Shown here piece after piece: positions 9,091 to 17,182 of a DNA stretch of 52,577 nt. The DNA comes from Janthinobacterium sp. GW456P. Its GTDB lineage: Bacteria > Pseudomonadota > Gammaproteobacteria > Burkholderiales > Burkholderiaceae_D. The stretch spans positions 221,327-273,903 of the forward strand of contig NZ_NEHB01000010.1 of NCBI RefSeq assembly GCF_002127655.1. Reading direction: 5' to 3'. The notes under the pieces were generated by a model. It was not told the origin of the DNA and did not search any database. It saw nothing but the letters and a program-made list of their open reading frames with translations. Numbering within the stretch: the first letter of the stretch is position 1; each line of letters begins with the position of its first letter. A program made the translations under genes and the position numbers.

Positions 9091-10968
9091 ATGACCCCAT
9101 CCGCGCTCAAGCGCCCCCTGCTGTTCTCCCTGCTGGCACTCAGCTTCGCCACCGCCTTCGCCGCGCCTGCGCCCACCGACCGCCAGGCCGACCGCTGGGA
9201 TTTGACGGCGCTGTATCAAAACGATGCCGCGTTCGACGCCGACGCGAAACAACTGTCGGCCCAGCTGCAGCAGCTGGCCGGCTGCAAGGGGCAGTTGAAA
9301 GCCTCGCCTTCGCGCCTGAAAAGCTGCCTGGACCTGTATGCCGATGCGCGCAAGCGCGTCAACACGCTCACCACCTATGCGGCGCAGTATTACGACCAGG
9401 ATACGGGCGACAGCAAGGGCAACCAGTTGAACCAGCGCGCCGCCCTGCTCGGCAACGACTTCGCCCAGGCCACGACTTTCCTGCAGCCGGAAATCCTCGC
9501 GCTGGGCGCCAAACGCATCGATGCCATGCTGGCCAAGGACAAGGGCTTGCAGCTGTACCGCTTTCAATTGAACAACATGTTGCGCAGCGCGCCGCATACG
9601 CTCGACGCGGCCGGGGAACAGCTGGTGGCGCAATTCGGTCTGGCGACAGGTTCGGCCGCCAGCGTCTACCGCACCCTGGCCAACGCGGAAATCCCGTGGC
9701 CGACCATCACGCTCTCGGACGGCAAGCAAGTACGCCTCGACCAGGCGGCGTACACGAAATACCGCGGCGATGACAATCGCGCCGACCGCAAACGGGTGTT
9801 CGACGCCTTCTTCGGCAAGTGGAAAGAGTACGAACGCACGTTCGGCGAAACCCTGTACGGCCAGCTGAAAACCGATGCCGCGTATGCCAAGGTGCGCCAT
9901 TACGCCGATTCGCAAAGCGCCGCGCTCGACGCCGACAACTTGCCGCCCGCCGTCTACCAGACCCTGATCGCGCAAACCAATGCCAACCTGCCCACCCTGC
10001 ACCGCTACTTCAAGCTGCGCGCGCGCATGCTGGGCGTGAAGGACCTGGCGTATTACGACGTGTATGCGCCGCTGCTGAAAAGCGAGCGCACCTTCCCGCT
10101 GGCCGAAGGCAAGCAGATGATGCTCGACTCCGTCGCGCCGCTGGGTCCCGACTATGTGACAACGTTGACCGCCGCCGTGAACGCGCGCTGGATGGATGTG
10201 TACCCGCGCCCGCGCAAGGTGGCGGGCGCCTACATGAATGGCGACGCGTACGACGTGCATCCGTTCGTGCTGCTCAACTACACGGACAATTACGAAGCCG
10301 TCAGCACCCTGACGCACGAATGGGGCCACGCCATGCACTCGGTGCTGGCCAACAAGGCGCAACCGTCGATCTATGCGCCGTACAGCATCTTTGTCGCGGA
10401 AATCGCCTCGACGACGAACGAGGCGCTGCTGCTCGACGCGCGCCTGAAGCAAGCCAAAGATGACGACGAGCGCCTGCTGTACCTGGGCGCGGCGCTGGAA
10501 AACCTGCGCGGCACCTTCTTCCGCCAATCCATGTTCGCCGAATTCGAGGCGGCCATCCACGGCAAGGTGGACAAGGGAGCATCGCTGACGGGCGAAGAGA
10601 TCACGGCCATCTACGCCGGCATCCTCAAGCGCTACCATGGCGAAGCGCAGGGCGTCATGACCATCGACCCCGCCTACGCGCTGGAATGGGCGTACGTGCC
10701 GCATTTCTATCACGGCTACTATGTGTTCCAGTACGCCACCTCGATCGCGGCGGCGCAGGATTTCGCGCAGCGCATCCTCGACAAGGAACCGGGCGCGCTG
10801 GCCGCCTACCTGAAGATGCTCGGTTCCGGCGGCTCGGCCTATCCCTACGATCTGGTGAAGGCGGCCGGCGTCGACCTGGCCTCGCCGAAACCGTACCAGG
10901 CGCTGGTGGCGCGCATGAACGGCATCATGGACCAGATCGAGGCGATTGAAGCGAAGCGGGGGAAATAA
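9091..10968 (+). CDS. Secreted M3-family oligoendopeptidase (PepF type)
   Basis: 625 residues. A typical signal peptide (LLFSLLALSFATAFAAPAP, cleavage after AFA) precedes an M3 metallopeptidase of the oligoendopeptidase F group. The zinc site LTHEWGHAMHS (HExxH) is followed about 25 residues later by the third ligand Glu in VAEIASTTNEA. The C-terminus has the family motif HFYHGYYVFQYATS, contributing to substrate binding. Most PepF enzymes are cytoplasmic, so an exported form points to periplasmic or extracellular peptide degradation. The TonB receptor and two other peptidase genes at 15-21 kb share that theme. The gene appears monocistronic; palindromic repeats follow 15 bases after its stop. 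Confidence 0.92.
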   Translation: MTPSALKRPLLFSLLALSFATAFAAPAPTDRQADRWDLTALYQNDAAFDADAKQLSAQLQQLAGCKGQLKASPSRLKSCLDLYADARKRVNTLTTYAAQYYDQDTGDSKGNQLNQRAALLGNDFAQATTFLQPEILALGAKRIDAMLAKDKGLQLYRFQLNNMLRSAPHTLDAAGEQLVAQFGLATGSAASVYRTLANAEIPWPTITLSDGKQVRLDQAAYTKYRGDDNRADRKRVFDAFFGKWKEYERTFGETLYGQLKTDAAYAKVRHYADSQSAALDADNLPPAVYQTLIAQTNANLPTLHRYFKLRARMLGVKDLAYYDVYAPLLKSERTFPLAEGKQMMLDSVAPLGPDYVTTLTAAVNARWMDVYPRPRKVAGAYMNGDAYDVHPFVLLNYTDNYEAVSTLTHEWGHAMHSVLANKAQPSIYAPYSIFVAEIASTTNEALLLDARLKQAKDDDERLLYLGAALENLRGTFFRQSMFAEFEAAIHGKVDKGASLTGEEITAIYAGILKRYHGEAQGVMTIDPAYALEWAYVPHFYHGYYVFQYATSIAAAQDFAQRILDKEPGALAAYLKMLGSGGSAYPYDLVKAAGVDLASPKPYQALVARMNGIMDQIEAIEAKRGK

Positions 10969-10982
10969 AGCCGGGATGTGGA

Positions 10983-11092
10983 GTAGGTCGGCGTAGGTCG
11001 GCTTGGCGCGCAGCGCGTAAGCCGACATCACCAACAGTAAGCCGACATCACCCATTGTGTCGGATTACGCGGCTGCGCCGCTAATCCGACCT
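10983..11092. repeat. Cluster of short palindromic repeats (REP-like), GTAGGTCGG...CCGAC type
   Basis: Contains GTAGGTCGGC at 10983 and again at 10993. The second opens a hairpin unit that ends CGTAAGCCGACATCACC at 11032. A half-unit GTAAGCCGACATCACCC follows at 11037-11053, then a separate inverted unit TGTCGGATTACGC/GCTAATCCGACC at 11058-11092. The same two unit types recur at 25470-25553. Short imperfect palindromes scattered between genes fit the REP class, which is mobilised by RAYT transposases; no such transposase is in the window. The last unit overlaps the 3' end of the antiporter gene. Confidence 0.8.
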
Positions 11093-12895
11093 GCCGTTCC
11101 CTCCTTCCGCCGCCGCAAACGCCGCCGCATCGCTCTCGAACATGTCTTCCAGTTCCTCGCGCGCCTGGCGCGTGAGCGACATGACTTTTTGCTGGTCCTG
11201 GAAGTGCGGCGCCACTTCCAGCAAGGTCTTGAGGTTATGCCGGCCGAAGATGCCGGCCGCGCGCTGCGCGCGTTCGGGCGTAAAACCCACCTGCTGCAAG
11301 GTCTGCTCGCCCAGCAGCAGGGCCGCGGCAAACGTCTCGCGCTCGATCAGGGTCACGCCCCGCTTCATCAATTCATAGTAATGCGTGACGTTGCGCGCGC
11401 GCGCCAGTATCGTCAGCTCGGGCAGGCGCAGGCGCACGGCGTCGACCAGGGCCAGGCTGTCGTCCACATTGTCGATGGCGATCACCAGCGCCCTCGCCTT
11501 TTCGATGCCGGCCGCCACCAGCAGATCGACGCGCGTGGCGTCGCCATAAAACACTTTAAAACCGAACTTGCGCAGCAGCTCGATCTGGTCCGGGTCGTGG
11601 TCGAGCACCGTCACGCCGATCTTGTTGGCCGCCAGCAGGCGGCCGATAATCTGGCCGAAGCGGCCAAAGCCGGCGATGACGATGGGGTTATCCTGCGCCT
11701 CGATATGGTCGTCGGGACGGCGCTTCTTCTCGCCTTGCAGGCGCGGCGCGACGAATTTGTCGTGCGCCAGCAGCAGCAAGGGCGTGGCCACCATCGACAG
11801 GGTCACCACCACGACCAGCAGCGCGGCCGTCTGCGGCGCAAACACATGCGCGGCCTCGGCGGCGGCAAACACGACGAAGGCGAATTCGCCACCCTGCGAC
11901 AGCAGCAGCGCAAAGAACAGCTGCTGGCCGCGGGGAATGTCGACAAACTTCGACAATACATACAGCAAGCCGATCTTGACCACCAGCAGTCCCGCCACCA
12001 GGGCCAGGATCAGCAGGGGCTGGGCGCGCAGCACGCCGAAATCGACGGACATGCCGACGGCGATGAAGAACAGGCCCAGCAGCAAACCCTTGAACGGCTC
12101 CAGGTCGGAAATGAGTTCATGCCGGTATTCGGAATCGGCCAGCAGCACGCCCGCCATGAAGGTGCCCAGCGCCATCGACAGGCCCACCGATTCCATCAGC
12201 ACGCAAATGGCGATCACCAGCAGCAGGGCGAAGGCCGTGAAGATTTCGCGCAAGTCCGTCCTGGCGATGAAGCGCAGGATGGGGTTCACCAGGAAGCGCC
12301 CGCCGATCACCAGGGCCGCCAGCACGGCGGCCAGCTTGGCCACGCGCAGCCAGCCCGGCTCGCCGCTATGCGTGACGAGTCCGCCCAGCAGCGGCACCAG
12401 CGCGATCATGGGAATGGCGGCGATATCCTGGAACAGCAAGATGGAAAAGCCGGCGGAACCGGCCGGTGTGCTCATCAGCTTGCGTTCGCCCAGGGTGGCC
12501 AGCACGATGGCCGTCGACGACAGCGACAGCCCCAGCGCACCCACCAGCGCCGTGCGCCAGTCCACGCCGAACGCCATGGCCACGGCGCACAGCCCCGCGC
12601 TGACGACGCCCACCTGCGCCCCGCCCCAGCCGAAGATGGGACGGCGCAGCAGCCACAGCCGCCTGGGTTCGAGCTCCAGGCCGATCAAAAACAGCAGCAG
12701 CACCACGCCGAACTCGGAAAAGCTGAGAATCACCTCGACATTCTTGATCAGGCCCAGGCCCCACGGTCCGATGACGACGCCGGCCACCAGGTAGCCGAGC
12801 ACGGCGCCCATGCCCAGACGCTTGGCCAGCGGCACCATGATGATGGCGGCGACCAGGTAAAACAGTATGTTTATGAGAAAGCTGTGGTGTTCCAT
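11081..12895 (-). CDS. Kef-type monovalent cation:proton antiporter with RCK/TrkA-N domain
   Basis: 604 residues. The N-terminal part (about 1-380) is a polytopic Na+/H+-exchanger domain with about 12 hydrophobic segments, including GYLVAGVVIGPWGLGLI and the polar EFGVVLLLFLIGLELE. The C-terminal part is a Rossmann RCK domain starting IVIAGFGRFGQIIGRLL, followed by GDATR, as in KefB/KefC potassium efflux systems that respond to glutathione adducts. The ATG at 12895 has GGAA five bases upstream; an upstream TTG at 12928 adds nothing conserved. No KefF/KefG-type ancillary oxidoreductase gene is adjacent. The last codons (GRSD) and the stop come from a palindromic repeat, so the C-terminal tail is lineage-specific. 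Confidence 0.9.
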   Translation of the reverse strand: MEHHSFLINILFYLVAAIIMVPLAKRLGMGAVLGYLVAGVVIGPWGLGLIKNVEVILSFSEFGVVLLLFLIGLELEPRRLWLLRRPIFGWGGAQVGVVSAGLCAVAMAFGVDWRTALVGALGLSLSSTAIVLATLGERKLMSTPAGSAGFSILLFQDIAAIPMIALVPLLGGLVTHSGEPGWLRVAKLAAVLAALVIGGRFLVNPILRFIARTDLREIFTAFALLLVIAICVLMESVGLSMALGTFMAGVLLADSEYRHELISDLEPFKGLLLGLFFIAVGMSVDFGVLRAQPLLILALVAGLLVVKIGLLYVLSKFVDIPRGQQLFFALLLSQGGEFAFVVFAAAEAAHVFAPQTAALLVVVVTLSMVATPLLLLAHDKFVAPRLQGEKKRRPDDHIEAQDNPIVIAGFGRFGQIIGRLLAANKIGVTVLDHDPDQIELLRKFGFKVFYGDATRVDLLVAAGIEKARALVIAIDNVDDSLALVDAVRLRLPELTILARARNVTHYYELMKRGVTLIERETFAAALLLGEQTLQQVGFTPERAQRAAGIFGRHNLKTLLEVAPHFQDQQKVMSLTRQAREELEDMFESDAAAFAAAEGGNGRSD

Positions 12896-12958
12896 GCGGA
12901 TTCCGGAAAAACGTGATTGGAATCGCAATCATGCCTGAAGTGGCGCGCCAGCGGGGTA

Positions 12959-13543
12959 TCAGGCTGGCGGCGCCTCAATGCGCGCACGTATCTCGTCGAC
13001 ATTCACGCGTTGGAGATAGCTTTCGATATTTCTCCACACGGCGTGATAGCCGTAACCGCCGTTCTTCAACTCGTCGATCGCCTTCTCGCGCGGCCAGCCC
13101 TGGTACAGCATGCGGTACATGGCGGCCATCAGGCCCGTGCGGTCGGCGCCGTGCAGGCAATGCAGCAGCACGGGTCCCTGCTGTTCGGCGGCGCGGATGC
13201 TGCGCATGGTCTCGATCACATGCTTGTCGCGGATGGCCCAGGTATTGACGGGAATGCGGACGGCGCGGATGCCGCTGCCATCGAGCACCTGCGTATCGGA
13301 GTGGAAGGAGCGCAGGCTGATCACCGTCTTCACGCCCAGCGCCTGCAACCGGGCCACGTCGGCGCTGTCGAGCTTTGCGCTGCGGTACAGCACGGGGGTG
13401 ACCTGGTGCAGGTTCGACACCTGCGGCAGCGGCATGGCCCATTCGGCATTGCGCCCGGGCGGCAGGGGCGCCTGCGCGCCGGCGGAACCGGCCGCCAGGG
13501 CCAGGAATAGCAGCAAAAGATGCGGCAAGGGCGATAAGGTCAT
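12959..13543 (-). CDS. Exported Cys-based (dual-specificity/tyrosine-type) phosphatase
   Basis: 194 residues. A signal peptide (LLLLFLALAAGSAGAQA) is followed by a protein phosphatase fold with the complete P-loop HCLHGADRT: catalytic C129 and phosphate-binding R135, with H128 before the Cys. The likely general acid lies in the segment around NTWAIRDKH. The substrate may be phosphoprotein, phosphoinositide-like or phospholipid headgroup. The start ATG overlaps the upstream membrane-protein stop (ATGA) and has AGGAAG just before it. It is the third gene of a unit with a glycosyltransferase and a membrane protein, which hints at a glycolipid or polyprenyl-phosphate substrate; that is inference. 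Confidence 0.82.
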   Translation of the reverse strand: MTLSPLPHLLLLFLALAAGSAGAQAPLPPGRNAEWAMPLPQVSNLHQVTPVLYRSAKLDSADVARLQALGVKTVISLRSFHSDTQVLDGSGIRAVRIPVNTWAIRDKHVIETMRSIRAAEQQGPVLLHCLHGADRTGLMAAMYRMLYQGWPREKAIDELKNGGYGYHAVWRNIESYLQRVNVDEIRARIEAPPA

Positions 13544-14022
13544 GACTTCCTTTTGTAGGAAAACCACAGCAGCACGCCAGCCAGCAGCAGCGATACCCAG
13601 TAGTCGGTCGGCGCCCACCACAGCCAGTGCTTGTGCCAGGCGATGTGGGCCGGATTGAAGTGCGCCACGCCATAGGCCGGATTTAGCACGAACCACAGAT
13701 AATCCTCGATGATCCAGAACAGCATGATGCAGCCGATGGCGCGGCATTCGAGGCGCAGCGACCATTGCGCCAGGAAGAGCATGGGGAAATGGAAGAACAG
13801 GGCGATGAAGGGAAAGACCCAGGCATGGTAGCCGGTCATCGGCCGCCCGCCCCAGAAGATATCGAGCAGCCAATGGCTTTCGATGCGCCAGGTGGGCAGG
13901 TTCGCGGCCCAGCCGGCCGCGCCTTCGATCTGGATTTCCACCTGGGCGAAAAATAGTCCCAGCAAGGCTACCCAGGCCAGCGTCAGCGCGATCTGCCACG
14001 GTTTGGGCACGGCGCCCGTCAT
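13540..14022 (-). CDS. Small polytopic membrane protein of unknown function
   Basis: 160 residues with four predicted transmembrane helices: about 9-27 (IALTLAWVALLGLFFAQV), about 65-87 (WVFPFIALFFHFPMLFLAQW), about 95-112 (CIMLFWIIEDYLWFVLN) and about 140-156 (WVSLLLAGVLLWFSY). Between them are aromatic/His-rich loops such as HFNPAHIAWHKHWLWW. I recognise no family. It overlaps both neighbours by four bases (ATGA on each side), so it is almost certainly co-translated with the glycosyltransferase upstream and the phosphatase downstream. The conserved-looking His and Trp residues near the membrane surface could be catalytic or bind lipid, but nothing in the sequence proves this. Confidence 0.8.
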   Translation of the reverse strand: MTGAVPKPWQIALTLAWVALLGLFFAQVEIQIEGAAGWAANLPTWRIESHWLLDIFWGGRPMTGYHAWVFPFIALFFHFPMLFLAQWSLRLECRAIGCIMLFWIIEDYLWFVLNPAYGVAHFNPAHIAWHKHWLWWAPTDYWVSLLLAGVLLWFSYKRKS

Positions 14023-15182
14023 GCCGGCTCCGGCGCCAAGCCCGGCGCCAATACCCGCGCCAGCACGTCGATGGCGGCGCGCGGGCGGCCCAGGGCCAGC
14101 GCTTTCGTGCGCATCGCTTGCAACTGCTGCGGGTGCTCGAGCAGCAGGCGCACGCGGTATTCGAGGGTGACGGCGTCGAATGCCTTCAGGGCCACGCCCT
14201 GCTCCAGCAGATAGTCGGCATTGCGCTCTTCCTGCCCGGGAATCGGCGAGTTGACGATCATGGGCAGACCCAGCGCCAGGCATTCCGAGGTGGTCAGCCC
14301 GCCCGGCTTGGTGATCACCAGGTCGGCGCACGCCATCAGGCGTTCGACTTCGCTGGTAAAGCCCTGCGCCAGCAGGCGGCCCGGATACTTGCCGGCCAGG
14401 CCCTGCAGCGCCGCCAGCGCGGCGGCATTTTTTCCCGCCAGCACGATCAGCTGGAAGTCGCCCGGCAGCGCCAGCAGGCGCGCGGCGACCGTTTCGAGGC
14501 TGCCCAGGCCCGCTCCGCCGCCCATCAGCAAAATCGTCGTGCGCTGCGGGTCGAGGCCAAACGCCTGCGCGCACGGCACGCGCCCGGGTGCCTGCGCGAA
14601 CGCGGGCATGATGGGGATGCCCGTCACGTGGATGCGGTCGGCGGGAATCCCTTCGTGGCGCATGCGGAACGCCACTTCGTCGGTGGCGGCAAAATAGCCC
14701 TGCATCTGCTCGTGCACCCACATGCGGTGCAGATCAAAATCCGTGACCTGCACCCACACGGGACAGGCCAGCTGCCCCTGGCGCAGCGCGCGCGACAACA
14801 GTTCGGCCGGCAGGAAATGCGTGCAGATGATCGCATCAGGCTGGAAGGCGGCGATCTGCGCCATCAGCGCGCGCGTGTTGAGGCGCTCGACACCGCGGCG
14901 CAATCGCTGCATCGAGCTGTCGCGCGGCGCGTCGTGGGTGGCATGGTACAGATAGCCCCACAGCGCGGGCGCCTTGTTGACCAGCTTGATATAAAAATCC
15001 GTGTACAGCTTGCGGAATGCGGGCGTGACGAAATCCATCACGTCGAGATGGCTGGCCAGCGCCGCAGGGCCGGCGCCGTCATCGCGCGCCGCGTATGCCT
15101 CGATGGCTTGCGCTGCGCGCATATGGCCGGCGCCGGCCGAGACGCTCAGGATAAGAATTCTTTTCGGTGTTTGCTGCGGCAT
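14019..15182 (-). CDS. MGDG-synthase-family glycosyltransferase (GT28-like)
   Basis: 387 residues. The N-terminal domain matches the MGDG synthase/processive diacylglycerol glucosyltransferase family: ILILSVSAGAGHMRAAQAI (GxGH acceptor-side motif at 17-20), then the long helix region with DFVTPAFRKLYTDFYIK. The C-terminal nucleotide-sugar domain has LMGGGAGLG and the donor-binding TKPGGLTTSECLALGLPMI. Members glycosylate diacylglycerol or, as MurG-like relatives, lipid carriers at the inner membrane. The ATG at 15182 begins right before the conserved strand; the frame stays open to 15251 without extra similarity. It heads a three-gene operon with four-base overlaps. The sugar and acceptor are not predictable from sequence alone. 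Confidence 0.85.
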   Translation of the reverse strand: MPQQTPKRILILSVSAGAGHMRAAQAIEAYAARDDGAGPAALASHLDVMDFVTPAFRKLYTDFYIKLVNKAPALWGYLYHATHDAPRDSSMQRLRRGVERLNTRALMAQIAAFQPDAIICTHFLPAELLSRALRQGQLACPVWVQVTDFDLHRMWVHEQMQGYFAATDEVAFRMRHEGIPADRIHVTGIPIMPAFAQAPGRVPCAQAFGLDPQRTTILLMGGGAGLGSLETVAARLLALPGDFQLIVLAGKNAAALAALQGLAGKYPGRLLAQGFTSEVERLMACADLVITKPGGLTTSECLALGLPMIVNSPIPGQEERNADYLLEQGVALKAFDAVTLEYRVRLLLEHPQQLQAMRTKALALGRPRAAIDVLARVLAPGLAPEPA

Positions 15183-15279
15183 GCGCTGGTGCTCCACTGG
15201 AAGCCCTGATCGGGAAAACAGGCACAATACCATTTTCCGCGCCGCGCACATTGCAAATTAGCAAGGCGCGCGGCTTCCC

Positions 15280-17055
15280 TTACTTCAGCGCCGGCGCGAC
15301 ATCCGTGCGCAGCACCGGGTACAGATTCAGCCGCTCATCCCACGAGGCGTGGCGGCGGGCGAAGAATTCCAGGCGCGCGGCCGGGCTTTTTGCAAACGCG
15401 GGATCGCTGGCCAGCTTCTGGTGGAACTGCGCCGCCAGCGCCGGATCGGCCGCCAGCTGCGCGCGGGCCACGTCTTCGGCCACGTATTCTTCCATGTACT
15501 CCTTGCGCTCGAAGGCCGTATTGAAACTGCCCCAGGCCAGCAGGGAATCGGGGGCGCGCGGCTCGAGCAGAGCCACGACCAGGCGCGCCTTGGCCTGGTT
15601 GACGGGCACGTACAGCGCGCCCGCACCGATCGCGCGCTCTTCTTTGCCCCACTCGCCCTGCACGGCCGCCGTCTGGCGTCCCTCGAACGACTGCGCGCCA
15701 AATTTCACCTGCGTGGAGCGGAAGGTTTCGACGGGCAGCGTGCCCGGCGCGATGGCCAGCACCTGGTACGACACGCCATGCAGGCGCAGCTTGGCCGCCA
15801 CCATCTGCGCCTGCGCCGCGGGCACCAGGTAGCCGGCCTTGGGCGCAGCCTGCTGCAGGTCGGGTACGATCTCGTCGCGCAGGGGCACGTTCCAGATCTG
15901 CGGCGTGCTTTCGTCGTAGCGCGTCATCAGCGCGCCCGACACCTCGGATGGCGTGCGCGTGTAGGCGTAGCCGCGAAACGCGATCATGCGGCTCTTCTCC
16001 GTCGTTTTATATGTAAGCGGCAAGGTGGCGCCGGCCAGCTGCGCGGCGCGCGCATCCGCCTCGAGCGCCGTTTGCCGCCACTGCGCGCCATGCTGCGCCA
16101 CTTGCGACAGCAGCGAGACGATGGTGTTGCGCGTGATGCGCACGCGGGTCGGATAGTCCTTCCACGAATGGGTTTCCACCAGCATGCCGAAGCGGTTGCG
16201 CAGCTGGAAATAGCCATGCGAGAAGCGCGGATTCGGCGCCGAATCGACAAAGCCCGATTGCGGATTGTCGTTCTCGGCAAACGAAATATAGAACGGTTTC
16301 GGGTCCGAGCCCTGCTTCGCCAGGTCGGCCAGGACCTGATCGCGCAAGGCCGTACCGGCCACGCGCAGGGCCGCATCGCCCGCATGCACGGGTTCGACCT
16401 GGATCGAGATATCGGGCTCGAACTGCGCGCCATCGGTGACGTGCAGGTCGACATAGGCCAGCGGGTCCCAGGCATTCACCAGCGCCAGCATGTGCTGCAT
16501 CTCGGGCGTATCGGCCTTCATGTATTCGCGGTTCAGATTATAGTTTTGCGCCGTGCTGCGCCAGCCCATTTCCACGGGGCCGCGCTGGTTCGGACGGTTC
16601 CACTGGCCGAAGCGTTCGTGGCCGTCGACATTGAAGACGGGCACGAACAGCAGCACTTGTTTATCCAGCGCGCCGGGCGCCGCCTTGCCCTCCAAGACTT
16701 CGCGCAAGGCCAGGAAACCGGCATCCTTGCCATCGATTTCACCCGCATGGATGCCGCCCTGCACCAGCAGCACGGGCAGCTTGCGGCGCGCCGCCTCGGC
16801 CGGTGTCAGCGCGCCCGTGTTGGAGACGGCCAGCGCCAGCATGGGGCGGTTTTCCGGCGTGCGGCCAAATTCCACGCAGCGCACCTGCTTCGGATAGCGC
16901 GCCTGGAACTGCCGGCACAGCGCTTCCACTTCCGCATAGCGGCCCGTCTGCTGGAAGGCGGAACGCTCGGCCACCGTCGTCAGGGCGGGAGCGGCGTGCG
17001 CGCTGGCGGCAGACACGGTGAACAGGGCGGTGGACAGCAGGGCGTGGCGTAGCAT
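15280..17055 (-). CDS. Secreted M14-family zinc carboxypeptidase
   Basis: 591 residues with a signal peptide (ALLSTALFTVSAASAHA). The M14 zinc ligands are H103 and E106 (HAGEIDGKD) and a third His in YVDLHVTDGAQ; the catalytic Glu is probably in MLVETHSWKDY. VFNVDGHERFGQWNRPNQ matches the substrate-binding region of the family. The C-terminal 200 residues extend past the catalytic core and are unassigned. It would remove C-terminal residues from peptides outside the cytoplasm. GGAG lies eight bases before the ATG. It sits directly downstream of a TonB-dependent receptor, separated by a strong terminator, and is therefore transcribed separately. Confidence 0.9.
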   Translation of the reverse strand: MLRHALLSTALFTVSAASAHAAPALTTVAERSAFQQTGRYAEVEALCRQFQARYPKQVRCVEFGRTPENRPMLALAVSNTGALTPAEAARRKLPVLLVQGGIHAGEIDGKDAGFLALREVLEGKAAPGALDKQVLLFVPVFNVDGHERFGQWNRPNQRGPVEMGWRSTAQNYNLNREYMKADTPEMQHMLALVNAWDPLAYVDLHVTDGAQFEPDISIQVEPVHAGDAALRVAGTALRDQVLADLAKQGSDPKPFYISFAENDNPQSGFVDSAPNPRFSHGYFQLRNRFGMLVETHSWKDYPTRVRITRNTIVSLLSQVAQHGAQWRQTALEADARAAQLAGATLPLTYKTTEKSRMIAFRGYAYTRTPSEVSGALMTRYDESTPQIWNVPLRDEIVPDLQQAAPKAGYLVPAAQAQMVAAKLRLHGVSYQVLAIAPGTLPVETFRSTQVKFGAQSFEGRQTAAVQGEWGKEERAIGAGALYVPVNQAKARLVVALLEPRAPDSLLAWGSFNTAFERKEYMEEYVAEDVARAQLAADPALAAQFHQKLASDPAFAKSPAARLEFFARRHASWDERLNLYPVLRTDVAPALK

Positions 17056-17130
17056 GGGTCAAACTCCATCGAGAGAGGACAAGCGGGCAATTATAGGGGC
17101 GGTGGCGCGTGCAAAACTGCAGTGGAAAAT

Positions 17131-17162
17131 AAAAAAGCCGGAACAGCGTCAGCTGCTCCGGC
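17131..17162 (-). terminator. Intrinsic terminator of the TonB-dependent receptor gene
   Basis: On the minus strand, GCCGGAGCAGC-TGAC-GCTGTTCCGGC forms an 11-bp stem (one G-U pair) followed directly by six T residues. It begins about 20 bases after the receptor stop codon. Confidence 0.93.
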
Positions 17163-17182
17163 CTGGCTCAGGCAAGCGTCAA

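Noticed and set aside
10983..11092. CRISPR-like array
   Set aside because: Repeats are palindromic, differ in length and orientation, and have no regular unique spacers; no cas genes. They fit REP-like elements.
11057..12916. 619-codon open frame opposite the Kef antiporter
   Set aside because: Low-complexity Gln/His/Gly-rich shadow; the opposite strand encodes a convincing antiporter.
13544..13999. N-terminal extension of the phosphatase
   Set aside because: The frame is open further upstream but out of phase with the overlapping membrane-protein gene, and the ATG at 13543 has a ribosome-binding site and gives a proper signal peptide.
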